The notes beneath the pieces were generated by a model, which ran no database searches, was not told the origin of the DNA, and saw only the letters and a list, made by a program, of their open reading frames with translations. From Bacillota bacterium (lineage in GTDB: Bacteria; Bacillota; Clostridia; Lachnospirales; Lachnospiraceae), in the NCBI GenBank assembly GCA_023409535.1, contig JAEYGZ010000048.1, positions 62,001-126,000 of the forward strand: a DNA stretch of 64,000 bases, given 5' to 3'. Positions 42,789 through 51,288 of the stretch are shown here, one piece after another. The position numbers and the translations under genes were made by a program. Numbering within the stretch: the first letter of the stretch is position 1; each line of letters starts with the position of its first letter.

Positions 42789-43976
42789 TCACCATTCTTT
42801 TGCCAATTGCCTGCCGTATTCCATACAAGTATTTCTGATGGTCTCATCAGGAACCCAAAGTTGGTTAAGTCCGTCTCTGTCCACTTGAAAACCTGCTTTC
42901 TTCAAGCCTTCGCTTAGCTGCTTTACCGCCTCTCCGCTCCAGCCGTAGCTTCCAAAGGAAGCGGCCTTTTTATTCTTAAAACACAAGCCCGTAACCATTT
43001 CAAGGAGACCTCCGATGGAATAAAGGTATCCGTTATTCACCGTAGGAGAACCTAAGAGGATTCCCTTAGACTTAAAGATCTCGGTAATGATATCATTCTT
43101 ATCCTCCTTGGAAGCGTTCATCAGCTTGATCTTTACCTGCCTGTCCTCCAGCTCGATACCCTGTGCAATCGCTTCCGCCATAGCTCTGGTGGAATTCCAC
43201 ATGGTGTCATAGATGACCGTGATTTGGTTTTCCTGATACTCCTTTGCCCAGGTAAGATATTGTTCCACAATCCGGGTGGGGTGATCTTTCCATATCACAC
43301 CGTGGCTTGGGCAGATGAGAGCTAATGGAAGCTGAAAGCTTAATACCTCTTCGATTTTCTTAACCACAAGCTTACTGAAGGGAGTGAGTATATTGGCATA
43401 ATACTTGGTTGCTTCAGCCATAAGCTCCCCCTGGTCAGCAGTATCGTTATACAATGATTCTGTTGCATAATGCTGACCAAAGGCGTCATTGCTGAACAGA
43501 ATATTTTCGCCGGACAGGTAGGTAAACATGGTATCCGGCCAGTGAAGCATCGGTGCTTCCACAAAGGTCAGGGTATGATCACCGATGGAAAGGGTGTCAC
43601 CGGTTTTTACAATATGGAAGTTCCAATCCTGATGATAATGTCCTTTTATAATCTTCTCCCCATTGGCAGTGCAATAAATCGGCGTATCGGGAATCTCTCT
43701 CATCAACTCCGGCAAGGCTCCGCTATGATCGATCTCCGAATGATTCATTATAATATAATCAATTGCCTGCAGATCAATCTCCTGTTTTAGCCGGGAGACG
43801 AATTCCTTGTCATAGGGCTGCCATACTGTGTCGATCAGAACCGTTTTCCGATCTCTGATCAGATAGGAATTATAGGAAGATCCTTTCATCGTGGAATATT
43901 CATTTCCGTGAAAATGTTTTAACTCCCAATCAATCTTACCTACCCAGGTTACCTTATCTGTTATTTTTTTGCCCAT
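42789..43976 (-). CDS. Flavodiiron protein FprA (A-type flavoprotein)
   Basis: This protein reduces oxygen and/or nitric oxide in the cytoplasm of anaerobes. The N-terminal metallo-beta-lactamase-like domain holds the diiron ligands, including H-x-E-x-D-H in NHSEIDHSGALPE. A flavodoxin domain starts at about residue 250 (TVIYDTMWNSTRAMAEAIAQGIE, binding FMN). The protein has 395 residues, typical of class A without extra domains. I chose the ATG at 43974-43976, 8 bases after GGAGG. A palindrome like a CRP/FNR-family site lies upstream (44050-44065). Confidence 0.93.
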   Translation of the reverse strand: MGKKITDKVTWVGKIDWELKHFHGNEYSTMKGSSYNSYLIRDRKTVLIDTVWQPYDKEFVSRLKQEIDLQAIDYIIMNHSEIDHSGALPELMREIPDTPIYCTANGEKIIKGHYHQDWNFHIVKTGDTLSIGDHTLTFVEAPMLHWPDTMFTYLSGENILFSNDAFGQHYATESLYNDTADQGELMAEATKYYANILTPFSKLVVKKIEEVLSFQLPLALICPSHGVIWKDHPTRIVEQYLTWAKEYQENQITVIYDTMWNSTRAMAEAIAQGIELEDRQVKIKLMNASKEDKNDIITEIFKSKGILLGSPTVNNGYLYSIGGLLEMVTGLCFKNKKAASFGSYGWSGEAVKQLSEGLKKAGFQVDRDGLNQLWVPDETIRNTCMEYGRQLAKEW

Positions 43977-44017
43977 TTGTAATTCCTCCATTCAAAATAA
44001 ATTATTTACTTTATATG

Positions 44018-44030
44018 GGGTACTATACCC
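44018..44030 (-). promoter_or_regulatory. fprA -10 region within a palindrome
   Basis: The likely -10 element, TATAGT (44022-44027 on the minus strand), is embedded in the inverted repeat GGGTA-CTA-TACCC (44018-44030). No good -35 element is found 16-18 bases upstream, which fits a promoter that needs an activator. Confidence 0.5.
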
Positions 44031-44049
44031 TTATCATTTGCATCTGACG

Positions 44050-44065
44050 TTGATTTAAATCACAA
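44050..44065 (-). promoter_or_regulatory. CRP/FNR-like binding site upstream of fprA
   Basis: The plus strand reads TTGATTTAAATCACAA, containing the perfect 12-bp palindrome TGATTTAAATCA (44051-44062). It matches the FNR-type consensus TTGAT-N4-ATCAA with one difference. Its centre is about 41.5 bases upstream of the start site predicted from the -10 at 44022-44027. That is the classical class II activator position. Confidence 0.5.
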
Positions 44066-44073
44066 CTTTTATA

Positions 44074-44098
44074 GATCGGAACATAATAAGTTCCGATC
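44074..44098. other. GGAAC/GTTCC stem-loop (copy 2)
   Basis: GATCGGAAC (44074-44082) pairs with GTTCCGATC (44090-44098) around ATAATAA. It resembles the stem at 22495-22518 and likewise follows a minus-strand stop codon (here the DD-carboxypeptidase at 44115). A partial third arm ATCGGAATT adjoins it. Confidence 0.5.
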
Positions 44099-44114
44099 AT
44101 CGGAATTACTTTCA

Positions 44115-45539
44115 TTATTTGCACTTCCACAGATTAAATATTCTCTGGAAACAGTATTTCAAATCAATTTTAGCGATATCCCGGGTGCTGTAAATCGGTA
44201 CTTCCTTATATAACGTGTCATTGATAAAATACCTGGCGTAACCCACCATTGCGTTGGCCTTGACCGGCGCCTCAAGATAATCCGGTAAAGCATATTTTAC
44301 TGAAACCTTCTCATCCGATCTAAGCAATAGCGATAAATCCTCTGCTTTCATCACCAGCGGCTCCAGCTGCTGCTGGCCATCTTCCACCAGGAGGGGATTA
44401 AGTTCCACAGTTTCAAAAATCTGTTTTCGGCTGTAATTATTGATTCCATAATTCATCAGTTCCCTGGTATCGGTCCACTTCAGGCTCTTATTCGGGGGCC
44501 AGCCGCAGCCAAGCACCACTGAAATCAAGGTTCTGTCCTGACGCTTAACGGCACCGACAAAGCAATAGCCTGCATCACCGGTAAAGCCGGTCTTCACACC
44601 GATTGCTCCCTCCATCATATAGAGAAAACGGTTCTTATTGCTAACCGTAAAGCTTCTGCCCTTCTTAAGCTCCTGAAAGGCGTGGGAGGAGGTGTTTGTG
44701 ATCGCTACAAATTGATCATTTCTGATGGCATAGCTGGCAATCACCGCCAGATCCCGCGCGGTTGTATAATGCCCTTCCGCATCCAGACCGTTGGGCGTGA
44801 CAAAATTCGTATTTTCGCAGCCAAGTTCTCTTGCCTTATCATTCATCATGGTAGCAAATCCCTCCACTGAGCCTCCGATGTGCTCTGCGATAGCTACCGC
44901 AGTGTCGTTATGGCTTTCAAGCATAAGGGAATACATCAGGTCCTTCAGATAATACTGCTCTCCTGCCCTGATATTCAGCTGAACATCAGGCATCTTCGAA
45001 GCATAAGAAGAAATCGTGACTACATCATCGAGCTTCCCGTGTTCCAGAGCCACGATGCAGGTCATGATCTTTGTGGTGCTGGCCATGGCAACCTTGTCAT
45101 AGCCGTTCTCTTCATAGAGGACACGGTTGTTATCCGCATCCAGAAGAAGGGCGGATAAGGAATGCAGCTTGGGCTCCTTAATTGGTTTCGTCTCGGCGGC
45201 TTCCGTACTATTATTATCAGCGTTGCTGTTTCCGGAGTTATTCTTTGAATTATCGCTGTCAGGTGTATTATTTTCCTCCAGAACAGAAGCATTATTTTCT
45301 AAGTAGGATATATTATCCTCTTCCTGATCTTGAAGAAGTTTCTGGTATTCCGTTTGCTCCTGGCGGGCTTTTTCATTTTCCTTCATCAGCCTGCCTTCCA
45401 GATTCTGAATACCGATACCGCTTGTATCAGGCGCTCCCTCATAGGAATTCTTCAGATTATTATATTGAATCAGTGAGGTGATAATTAATAATACGATATA
45501 GGGTAAAACTTGGAGGTGCTTTTTTTTCAATGACATCAT
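44115..45539 (-). CDS. D-alanyl-D-alanine carboxypeptidase (peptidase S11)
   Basis: This penicillin-binding DD-carboxypeptidase trims peptidoglycan stem peptides outside the cell. The 474-residue protein has an N-terminal hydrophobic segment at about 10-25, a coiled-coil-like and then Asn/Ser-rich spacer at about 45-120, and the S11 domain. SxxK is STTK at 154-157, SxN is the SHN in MLESHNDTAVA, and KTG is in GVKTGFTGDAG. The start is uncertain: two adjacent ATGs (45534-45539) follow only a weak GGATAGG. It is divergent from the sortase gene. Confidence 0.9.
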   Translation of the reverse strand: MMSLKKKHLQVLPYIVLLIITSLIQYNNLKNSYEGAPDTSGIGIQNLEGRLMKENEKARQEQTEYQKLLQDQEEDNISYLENNASVLEENNTPDSDNSKNNSGNSNADNNSTEAAETKPIKEPKLHSLSALLLDADNNRVLYEENGYDKVAMASTTKIMTCIVALEHGKLDDVVTISSYASKMPDVQLNIRAGEQYYLKDLMYSLMLESHNDTAVAIAEHIGGSVEGFATMMNDKARELGCENTNFVTPNGLDAEGHYTTARDLAVIASYAIRNDQFVAITNTSSHAFQELKKGRSFTVSNKNRFLYMMEGAIGVKTGFTGDAGYCFVGAVKRQDRTLISVVLGCGWPPNKSLKWTDTRELMNYGINNYSRKQIFETVELNPLLVEDGQQQLEPLVMKAEDLSLLLRSDEKVSVKYALPDYLEAPVKANAMVGYARYFINDTLYKEVPIYSTRDIAKIDLKYCFQRIFNLWKCK

Positions 45540-45619
45540 CCTATCCGTTTCCTTACTCTAAATTTATTGTGAAAACAGCAGAATATTCATGATTTGTCTT
45601 AGAAAAAATACAAGTATCA

Positions 45620-45642
45620 CTGCCGCAAGGAAAGGGCGGCAG
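45620..45642. other. Stem-loop upstream of the sortase promoter
   Basis: CTGCCGC (45620-45626) and GCGGCAG (45636-45642) form a 7-bp GC-rich hairpin in the divergent region between the DD-carboxypeptidase and the sortase genes, ending 8 bases before the sortase -35. It may be an operator dyad. No T-run follows. Confidence 0.35.
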
Positions 45643-45649
45643 GTCATGC

Positions 45650-45678
45650 TTTACTATGGAAATTATTCAGGGTATAAT
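45650..45678 (+). promoter_or_regulatory. Promoter of the sortase gene
   Basis: TTTACT (45650-45655) and TATAAT (45673-45678) are spaced by 17 bases, about 40 bases upstream of the ATG. AAGGGG provides the ribosome binding site. Confidence 0.65.
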
Positions 45679-45719
45679 TAGCTTTAGAAGCAAATTTTAC
45701 ATAAAGGGGAAGCCTTAAG

Positions 45720-46949
45720 ATGTCGGAAGAAAAGCATGAGGAACCGTTAAAGGAAAAAGTAAATACTGAACTAAGTCAATGTGCTGAAGAGGCAGCTGAA
45801 AATGTTACCGCCGTCAGCGCTCCCGAAGCACTGCCTTCGGAAATACATAATCAGCATAAATCGGATACTGATAACGGACAAAATGATAAAGCTTCTTATT
45901 TAAAAAAAATCAGTGTTTTGTTGAAAACCGTCAACTGGTATAAAACGCTTCGGATTATCTTTTCCGTTGGTTTTGTGGTGTTTGCCGCATTGTTTATAAA
46001 TGAAGTCTTTCTTACACCATACCGCATCAATCAATCCATTAAGAAAACCGAAGCAATCTATGCCAGCTCACAGAACGCGGTTACGGCGACTGAGATTCCG
46101 TCCGCAACAGAGGCGATCAGTACTCCTGCCGATGGAATATCTGTCTCACCGGCCCCCGCCGCTGATCCTGCCCGTGACGGCGAAGGAAGGCTTTTGAAAT
46201 TCAAGGATCTGCTGGCAGTCAATGAGGAGGTCAAGGGATGGATTACCATACCGGATTCCAATATTAATTATGTGGTGATGCAGTCAGGGAAAGACGATCC
46301 GGAATACTATCTTACCAGGGATATTGAGCGAAAGGAGTTAAAGGCCGGTAGCCTATTTATCGATGCCAAAGGCTCTGTGGAGAATGAATCTATGAATCTT
46401 ACCATTCATGGGCACAATATGACCTCCACGGATAATATGTTCCATTCTCTGATGAAATATAAAGAATTAGATTATTATAAGGAAAGACCGGTATTTTCCT
46501 TTGATACAATCTATCAGACCGGCAGGTGGAAAATCTTTGCCGTATTTATCACCAACGGCGGTTCGGAGAAAGAGCCTTTATTTGATTATACCAGGGCTGA
46601 TTTTGAGAATGCTTCTGACTTTATGAATTTTGTATATCAATTAAGAATTCGTTCCATGTATCAGATCGATACCGTAGATGTGAATGAGAATGACCGGCTG
46701 CTGACACTCTCCACCTGTTCCTATGAGGTCAAGAATTACCGGACGGTTATCGCAGCCCGCAGGATCAGAGACGGGGAAGATCCGACAATTGATACGGATC
46801 GTGTAACTGTAAATCCGGAACCGCTCTATCCATATACCTATTATTACCGCTATGGAGGAAAAGCGCCTGAGTTAACGCCTACCTTTGAAGAGGCCTTGGC
46901 GAAGGGAGAAATTAATTGGTATAGCCCGACTCTGGAGAGCATGGAGTAA
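45720..46949 (+). CDS. Class B sortase
   Basis: Sortases are membrane cysteine transpeptidases that attach proteins to the cell wall or pili. The 409-residue protein has a long acidic cytoplasmic N-terminus of about 75 residues, one membrane helix at about 78-97 and a Thr/Ser/Pro-rich stalk. The catalytic domain has histidine in TIHGHNM (H230), cysteine in LSTCSYE (C333) and the arginine in YRTVIAAR (about 341). The two helices and TLxTC form place it in class B. Its substrates are not encoded nearby. It is one of only two plus-strand genes in the window. Confidence 0.92.
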   Translation: MSEEKHEEPLKEKVNTELSQCAEEAAENVTAVSAPEALPSEIHNQHKSDTDNGQNDKASYLKKISVLLKTVNWYKTLRIIFSVGFVVFAALFINEVFLTPYRINQSIKKTEAIYASSQNAVTATEIPSATEAISTPADGISVSPAPAADPARDGEGRLLKFKDLLAVNEEVKGWITIPDSNINYVVMQSGKDDPEYYLTRDIERKELKAGSLFIDAKGSVENESMNLTIHGHNMTSTDNMFHSLMKYKELDYYKERPVFSFDTIYQTGRWKIFAVFITNGGSEKEPLFDYTRADFENASDFMNFVYQLRIRSMYQIDTVDVNENDRLLTLSTCSYEVKNYRTVIAARRIRDGEDPTIDTDRVTVNPEPLYPYTYYYRYGGKAPELTPTFEEALAKGEINWYSPTLESME

Positions 46950-46957
46950 TGAAAAAT

Positions 46958-47001
46958 AAAAAACGCCGCCCCTGTGATGCACGACAAGGCTGGCGTTTTT
47001 T
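46958..47001. terminator. Bidirectional terminator between sortase and nspC
   Basis: AAAAAACGCC (46958-46967) pairs with GGCGTTTTTT (46992-47001). The two genes converge here, and a T-run is present on each strand, so one hairpin serves both. The loop is 24 bases. Confidence 0.85.
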
Positions 47002-47024
47002 AAGAGCCGATCAAATGCTGAGAC

Positions 47025-48152
47025 TTACAGTCTTCTCTTAAAGTCCTCATACCCAAACTGCTTTATCAGCTTCATCCCACTATCTGCCGTATTTAAATAG
47101 ATCGCCGGCAGATTAATTCCATTGAAGGTATTATTCTTAACCATAGAATAAATCGCCATATCACAGAATACAAGCCGGTCTCCCGCCTTCAGCGGTTCAG
47201 GGAAAGAATAATCACCGATGACATCCCCAGCCAGGCAGGTAGGTCCTCCGAGGCGGTAGGAATAGGGAAATTCTCCGGGCTCCCCGGAATCGATGATATT
47301 CGGCCGGTAAGGCATCTCAAGAACATCAGGCATATGGCAGGCAGCGGAGGTATCAAGTATGGCAAGCTGCATCCCGTTCTCATTCAAGTCCAGTACGGTA
47401 CTTACTAAGAAGCCGGCATTCAGTGCAATTGCCTCTCCGGGTTCCAGATATACCTGAACCTGATAAGTATCTTTCACATGATTAACACAGCGAATCAGGG
47501 TCACTAAATCATAATCCGGTCTGGTGATATGATGTCCGCCCCCGAAGTTAATCCACTTCATCTGATGCATCCAGGGACTAAACTTCTCTTCCACAACCTT
47601 TAAGGTACGTTCAAGCACATCCGAGTTCTGCTCGCACATGGTGTGAAAATGCAACCCGTCAATTCCGGTAAGATCGGCAGCCTTTAACTTATCCGACGTA
47701 ATACCGAAGCGGGAATTCTTAAAGCAGGGATTATACATATCTGTTTCAATTTCAGAATATTCCGGATTAATCCGAAGTCCGCAGGATATCTTACGGTCAG
47801 CGTTTGCAACTCTGTCCTTAAATTTCTCCCATTGGGCAATGGAGTTAAATACAATATGGTCACAAATACTTAAAATCTCATCAAACTCTTCTTCTTTATA
47901 GGCCGGTGCAAAGATATGAACCTCTTTTCCCATCTCCTCCTGTCCAAGCTTTGCCTCAAATAAGGAGCTTGCAGTCGTTCCGCTTAAATAACCGCCAATC
48001 AGCGGATAGGTTGAGTACATGGAAAATGCCTTCTGAGCCAGCAATATCTCACAGCCGGTTTGTTTCATAACGGAGTGCAGCACCTCTAAATTCTTCTTAA
48101 GCAGGGGTTCTTCCACAACATAGGACGGGGTTGCTATTTTACTGTAATCCAT
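47025..48152 (-). CDS. nspC: Carboxynorspermidine/carboxyspermidine decarboxylase
   Basis: This pyridoxal-phosphate decarboxylase of the alanine-racemase fold (fold III) converts carboxyspermidine to spermidine, or carboxynorspermidine to norspermidine. The protein has 375 residues. The PLP lysine is in LLAQKAFSM (K41), and conserved blocks include GLRINPEYSEIETDMYNPC, FGGGHHITRPDYD and LEPGEAI. ATG at 48150-48152 follows AAGGAG by about 9 bases. It is the last gene of the polyamine operon, 46 bases after its dehydrogenase partner. Which polyamine it makes in vivo depends on the substrate; putrescine is made upstream, so spermidine is likely. Confidence 0.93.
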   Translation of the reverse strand: MDYSKIATPSYVVEEPLLKKNLEVLHSVMKQTGCEILLAQKAFSMYSTYPLIGGYLSGTTASSLFEAKLGQEEMGKEVHIFAPAYKEEEFDEILSICDHIVFNSIAQWEKFKDRVANADRKISCGLRINPEYSEIETDMYNPCFKNSRFGITSDKLKAADLTGIDGLHFHTMCEQNSDVLERTLKVVEEKFSPWMHQMKWINFGGGHHITRPDYDLVTLIRCVNHVKDTYQVQVYLEPGEAIALNAGFLVSTVLDLNENGMQLAILDTSAACHMPDVLEMPYRPNIIDSGEPGEFPYSYRLGGPTCLAGDVIGDYSFPEPLKAGDRLVFCDMAIYSMVKNNTFNGINLPAIYLNTADSGMKLIKQFGYEDFKRRL

Positions 48153-48198
48153 ATTCACCAACTCCTTACTAACTAATCATCTGTGTACGTATTGCCGC

Positions 48199-49404
48199 TT
48201 AATCTACCATCTCAGGGCTGAAGCTTTCCTTCCAGGGCAGACCGCAGCGGTTTAATTCTTCCATGAACGGATCAGGATCAAATTCTTCTACATTGAATAC
48301 GCCGGGCTTTTTCCATAAGCCCTTCAATACCATCATGGCACCGATCATGGCCGGAACGCCTGTGGTATAGGAAATTGCCTGGGAGCCAACCTCGCGGTAG
48401 CATTCCTCATGATCGCAGACATTATATACATAATAGCTTACTTCCCTGCCGTCCTTCACACCGGTATAGATGCAGCCGATATTGGTCTTTCCCTTGGTTC
48501 TGGGACCCAAGGAAGCAGGATCCGGAAGGATTGCCTTTAAAAACTGCAACGGTACAATCTGATGACCTTCATAGTTAATGGGCTCGATGGAGGTCATGCC
48601 AACATTCTCAAGTACGCGCAGGTGGGTCAGATAACGCTCGGAAAAGGTCATGAAGAAGCGGATTTTCTTAATACCGGGAATATTAACTGCAAGAGACTCC
48701 ATCTCCTCGTGATGCAGCAGGTACATATCCTTCGGACCGATTTCGGGAAAATTATATACTCTCTTTATTTCCAAAGGCTCCGTCTCATGGAATTTGCCAT
48801 TTTCAAAGTAGCTGCCGTTTGCAGTGATCTCACGGATATTGATCTCCGGATTAAAGTTTGTTGCAAAGGGGTAGCCATGATCTCCGGCATTGGCATCCAG
48901 GATATCGATGGTATGAATCTCGTCAAAGTAATGCTTTAAGGCATAAGCAGAGAATACGCTGGTTACACCGGGGTCGAAGCCGCTGCCTAATACTGCGGTA
49001 ATTCCGGCTTCCCTGAAACGCTCTCTGTAAGCCCACTGCCATTTATATTCAAACTTAGCCGTATCCTTCGGCTCATAATTTGCAGTATCCAAATAATCCA
49101 CCTTGGTTGCAAGACAGGCGTCCATAATTGTTAAATCCTGATAAGGAAGTGCCACATTGATCACAATATCAGGGTGAAACTGATTGATCAGGGCAATTAC
49201 CTCCTCGGTATTATCGGCATCCACCTGAGCGGTTGATACCTTTGTCGTATAGCCCTTTGCCTCAACCTGAACCTTGTAGGCATCACATTTGGATTTGGTT
49301 CTGCTGGCAATGCAGATCTCCTCAAATACATCGGAATTTTGACAGCATTTATGAATTACTACACCGGCAACGCCTCCGGCTCCAATGATTAAAGCTTTGC
49401 TCAT
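48199..49404 (-). CDS. Carboxynorspermidine/carboxyspermidine dehydrogenase (saccharopine dehydrogenase family)
   Basis: This NADPH-dependent enzyme condenses aspartate semialdehyde with putrescine (or diaminopropane) to give carboxyspermidine. The 401-residue protein begins KALIIGAGGVAGVVIHKC, a Rossmann dinucleotide fold. Family blocks include VALPYQDLTIMDACLATKVDYLDTANYEP and VLGSGFDPGVTSVFSAYALKHYF. Its gene lies between agmatinase and nspC, the normal partner arrangement. AAGGAG precedes the ATG. General saccharopine dehydrogenase activity is unlikely, given the neighbouring nspC. Confidence 0.92.
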   Translation of the reverse strand: MSKALIIGAGGVAGVVIHKCCQNSDVFEEICIASRTKSKCDAYKVQVEAKGYTTKVSTAQVDADNTEEVIALINQFHPDIVINVALPYQDLTIMDACLATKVDYLDTANYEPKDTAKFEYKWQWAYRERFREAGITAVLGSGFDPGVTSVFSAYALKHYFDEIHTIDILDANAGDHGYPFATNFNPEINIREITANGSYFENGKFHETEPLEIKRVYNFPEIGPKDMYLLHHEEMESLAVNIPGIKKIRFFMTFSERYLTHLRVLENVGMTSIEPINYEGHQIVPLQFLKAILPDPASLGPRTKGKTNIGCIYTGVKDGREVSYYVYNVCDHEECYREVGSQAISYTTGVPAMIGAMMVLKGLWKKPGVFNVEEFDPDPFMEELNRCGLPWKESFSPEMVD

Positions 49405-49522
49405 ATTTATATCTCCTTTAACCTGTATAATTTTATGATTTTTCTATTAAAAGTTCTGTGATAAGTTATATCATGCTTTCCGTTGCCAAGTGGCTAAGGA
49501 TATTCTTTTGCTTCCTGACGTC

Positions 49523-50371
49523 TTACAGCTGCAGCAGAAGCTCTCGCAGAAGCTTGCAGGCCAGTGCGGTTGAAGCGCCGCTCTGGTCATAAACCGGTGA
49601 TAACTCATTCATATCCAGCGCAACAATGTTCAGCTTGAAGACCTTATTTAAGCCCTGTATCAATTCCATAAATGTGATGCCCCCTGCCTCCGGCGTTCCT
49701 GTACCGGGAAATACGGAGGGATCAAGTACATCCAGATCAATGGTGAGATAAACCGGTTTTCCCTGCAGGAGTTCAACTACATGCTCCAAACGGTCAAGAT
49801 TGAACTTTTGGGTAAATACATGCTCCTTTGCCCAGACAAATTCCTCATGGTCTCCGCTGCGGATGCCAAACTGATAGATGCGTTCATCCCCCACAATCTC
49901 ATGGCAGCGTCTCATGACACTGGCATGGGACAGCTTTTCTCCCAGGTAATCATCCCTTAAATCTGCATGGGCATCAAAATGAAGAATATGCAGATCAGGA
50001 TACTGCTTTGCAACTGCACGTACACTGCCTAAGGTGACCAGATGCTCTCCGCCGATCATCAGCGGTCTTTTTCCATCCGTCAGAATTTGTTCTGTCATCG
50101 CTTCAATGACACTTAACACACGCTCCGTATTACCAAAGCCAAATTCCAAATCCCCTGCATCAAAGATTTGCATATCCAACAGATCCTTGTCCAGATAAGG
50201 GCTATAGGTTTCTATCCCATAGCTCTCATTACGGATCGCAGCACTGGCAAACCGGGTGCCGGGCCGATAGGAGGTGGTTCCGTCAAAAGGTGCACCGAAC
50301 AATACAATATCGCTATCCTCATATTCGTGCTCACAGCCAATAAAGGTATGGATGTTCCTATTCATCTTCAT
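49523..50371 (-). CDS. speB: Agmatinase
   Basis: Agmatinase hydrolyses agmatine to putrescine and urea. The 282-residue arginase-family protein has the manganese-binding motifs HFDAHADLRDDY and TIDLDVLDPSVFPGTGTPEAGG, and a third histidine in GGEHLVTLG. The ATG at 50369-50371 follows GGAG by 7 bases and overlaps the end of speE by 14 bases, so the two are translationally coupled. With the arginine decarboxylase upstream it forms the arginine-agmatine-putrescine route. Confidence 0.94.
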   Translation of the reverse strand: MKMNRNIHTFIGCEHEYEDSDIVLFGAPFDGTTSYRPGTRFASAAIRNESYGIETYSPYLDKDLLDMQIFDAGDLEFGFGNTERVLSVIEAMTEQILTDGKRPLMIGGEHLVTLGSVRAVAKQYPDLHILHFDAHADLRDDYLGEKLSHASVMRRCHEIVGDERIYQFGIRSGDHEEFVWAKEHVFTQKFNLDRLEHVVELLQGKPVYLTIDLDVLDPSVFPGTGTPEAGGITFMELIQGLNKVFKLNIVALDMNELSPVYDQSGASTALACKLLRELLLQL

Positions 50372-51209
50372 TTAATTGCTCCTTTACATAATTGGGAAGT
50401 GCAAAGGCACCACTGTGCAGCTTTGTATTATAATATTTTGTTTTCATTCCAAGTGCGTTCCAGGCCTCTTCCTTCAGATCCCTGATGGGGTCATAATGCT
50501 TGGAAGCGTAGCCGAACAGCCAATGACCGGAAGGGTAGGTGGGAATATGCGCCTGATAAACCTTTGCAATGGGGAAGGTTTCTTTGATTCTCTGATGTGC
50601 CCGTTTCATGGCATCCACATAAGCATCATAATAGGTACTTTCATGCTGATTCACCAGGATACCCTTATCCGTCAGTGCATGATAACAGTTTCCATAAAAC
50701 TCCTTGGTAAATAAGCCTTCTCCCGGACCAAAGGGGTCGGTAGAATCAACCAAAATCAAATCGTATGCATTTACTTTACGCCGTACAAATTTAAGACCAT
50801 CCTCATAATAAATATGAACCCGGGGATCTGTCAGCCGGCCGGCAGTCAGAGGAAGAAACTCCTTGCAGGCTTCCACCACTGCTTCATCAATTTCAACCAT
50901 ATCGATACGTTCTATTCCGGGATATCTGGTTAATTCCCTGATTGCACCGCCATCACCGGCACCGATTACAAGAACATTCTTAATATCCAGATTCGTAGCC
51001 ATGGGAACGTGAACGATCATATCATGATAGATGAATTCATCCTTCTCTGTTACCATAAGACAGCCGTCCAGGATCAAAGCCCGTCCATATTCATAGGTAT
51101 CAAGAATTGCAATGTCCTGAAAATTGCTTTTTTTACTGAATAATTGCTCCTTTACCTTAAGAGACAATCTTACATGCTCTGTATGATGTTCGGAATACCA
51201 TAATTCCAT
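50358..51209 (-). CDS. speE: Spermidine synthase
   Basis: SpeE transfers an aminopropyl group from decarboxylated S-adenosylmethionine to putrescine. The 283-residue protein has the nucleotide-binding VIGAGDGGAIRELTRYP, VEIDEAVVEACKEF and the catalytic/diamine region DSTDPFGPGEGLFTKEFY. It starts MELWYSEHHTEHVRLSLKV, as Bacillus SpeE does. Decarboxylated AdoMet would come from SpeD at the head of the operon. It overlaps speB. Confidence 0.96.
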   Translation of the reverse strand: MELWYSEHHTEHVRLSLKVKEQLFSKKSNFQDIAILDTYEYGRALILDGCLMVTEKDEFIYHDMIVHVPMATNLDIKNVLVIGAGDGGAIRELTRYPGIERIDMVEIDEAVVEACKEFLPLTAGRLTDPRVHIYYEDGLKFVRRKVNAYDLILVDSTDPFGPGEGLFTKEFYGNCYHALTDKGILVNQHESTYYDAYVDAMKRAHQRIKETFPIAKVYQAHIPTYPSGHWLFGYASKHYDPIRDLKEEAWNALGMKTKYYNTKLHSGAFALPNYVKEQLNEDE

Positions 51210-51288
51210 AGATATTCACCTGCTCCTTTCTTCTAAGTTCCTATATAACATTAATTGTTTCCTGCTGATCTATCCGCTTCTGCCTGTT

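Noticed and set aside
45720..46949. A pilus or surface-protein locus around the sortase
   Set aside because: No gene with a sorting signal lies nearby; neighbours are a carboxypeptidase and the polyamine operon.
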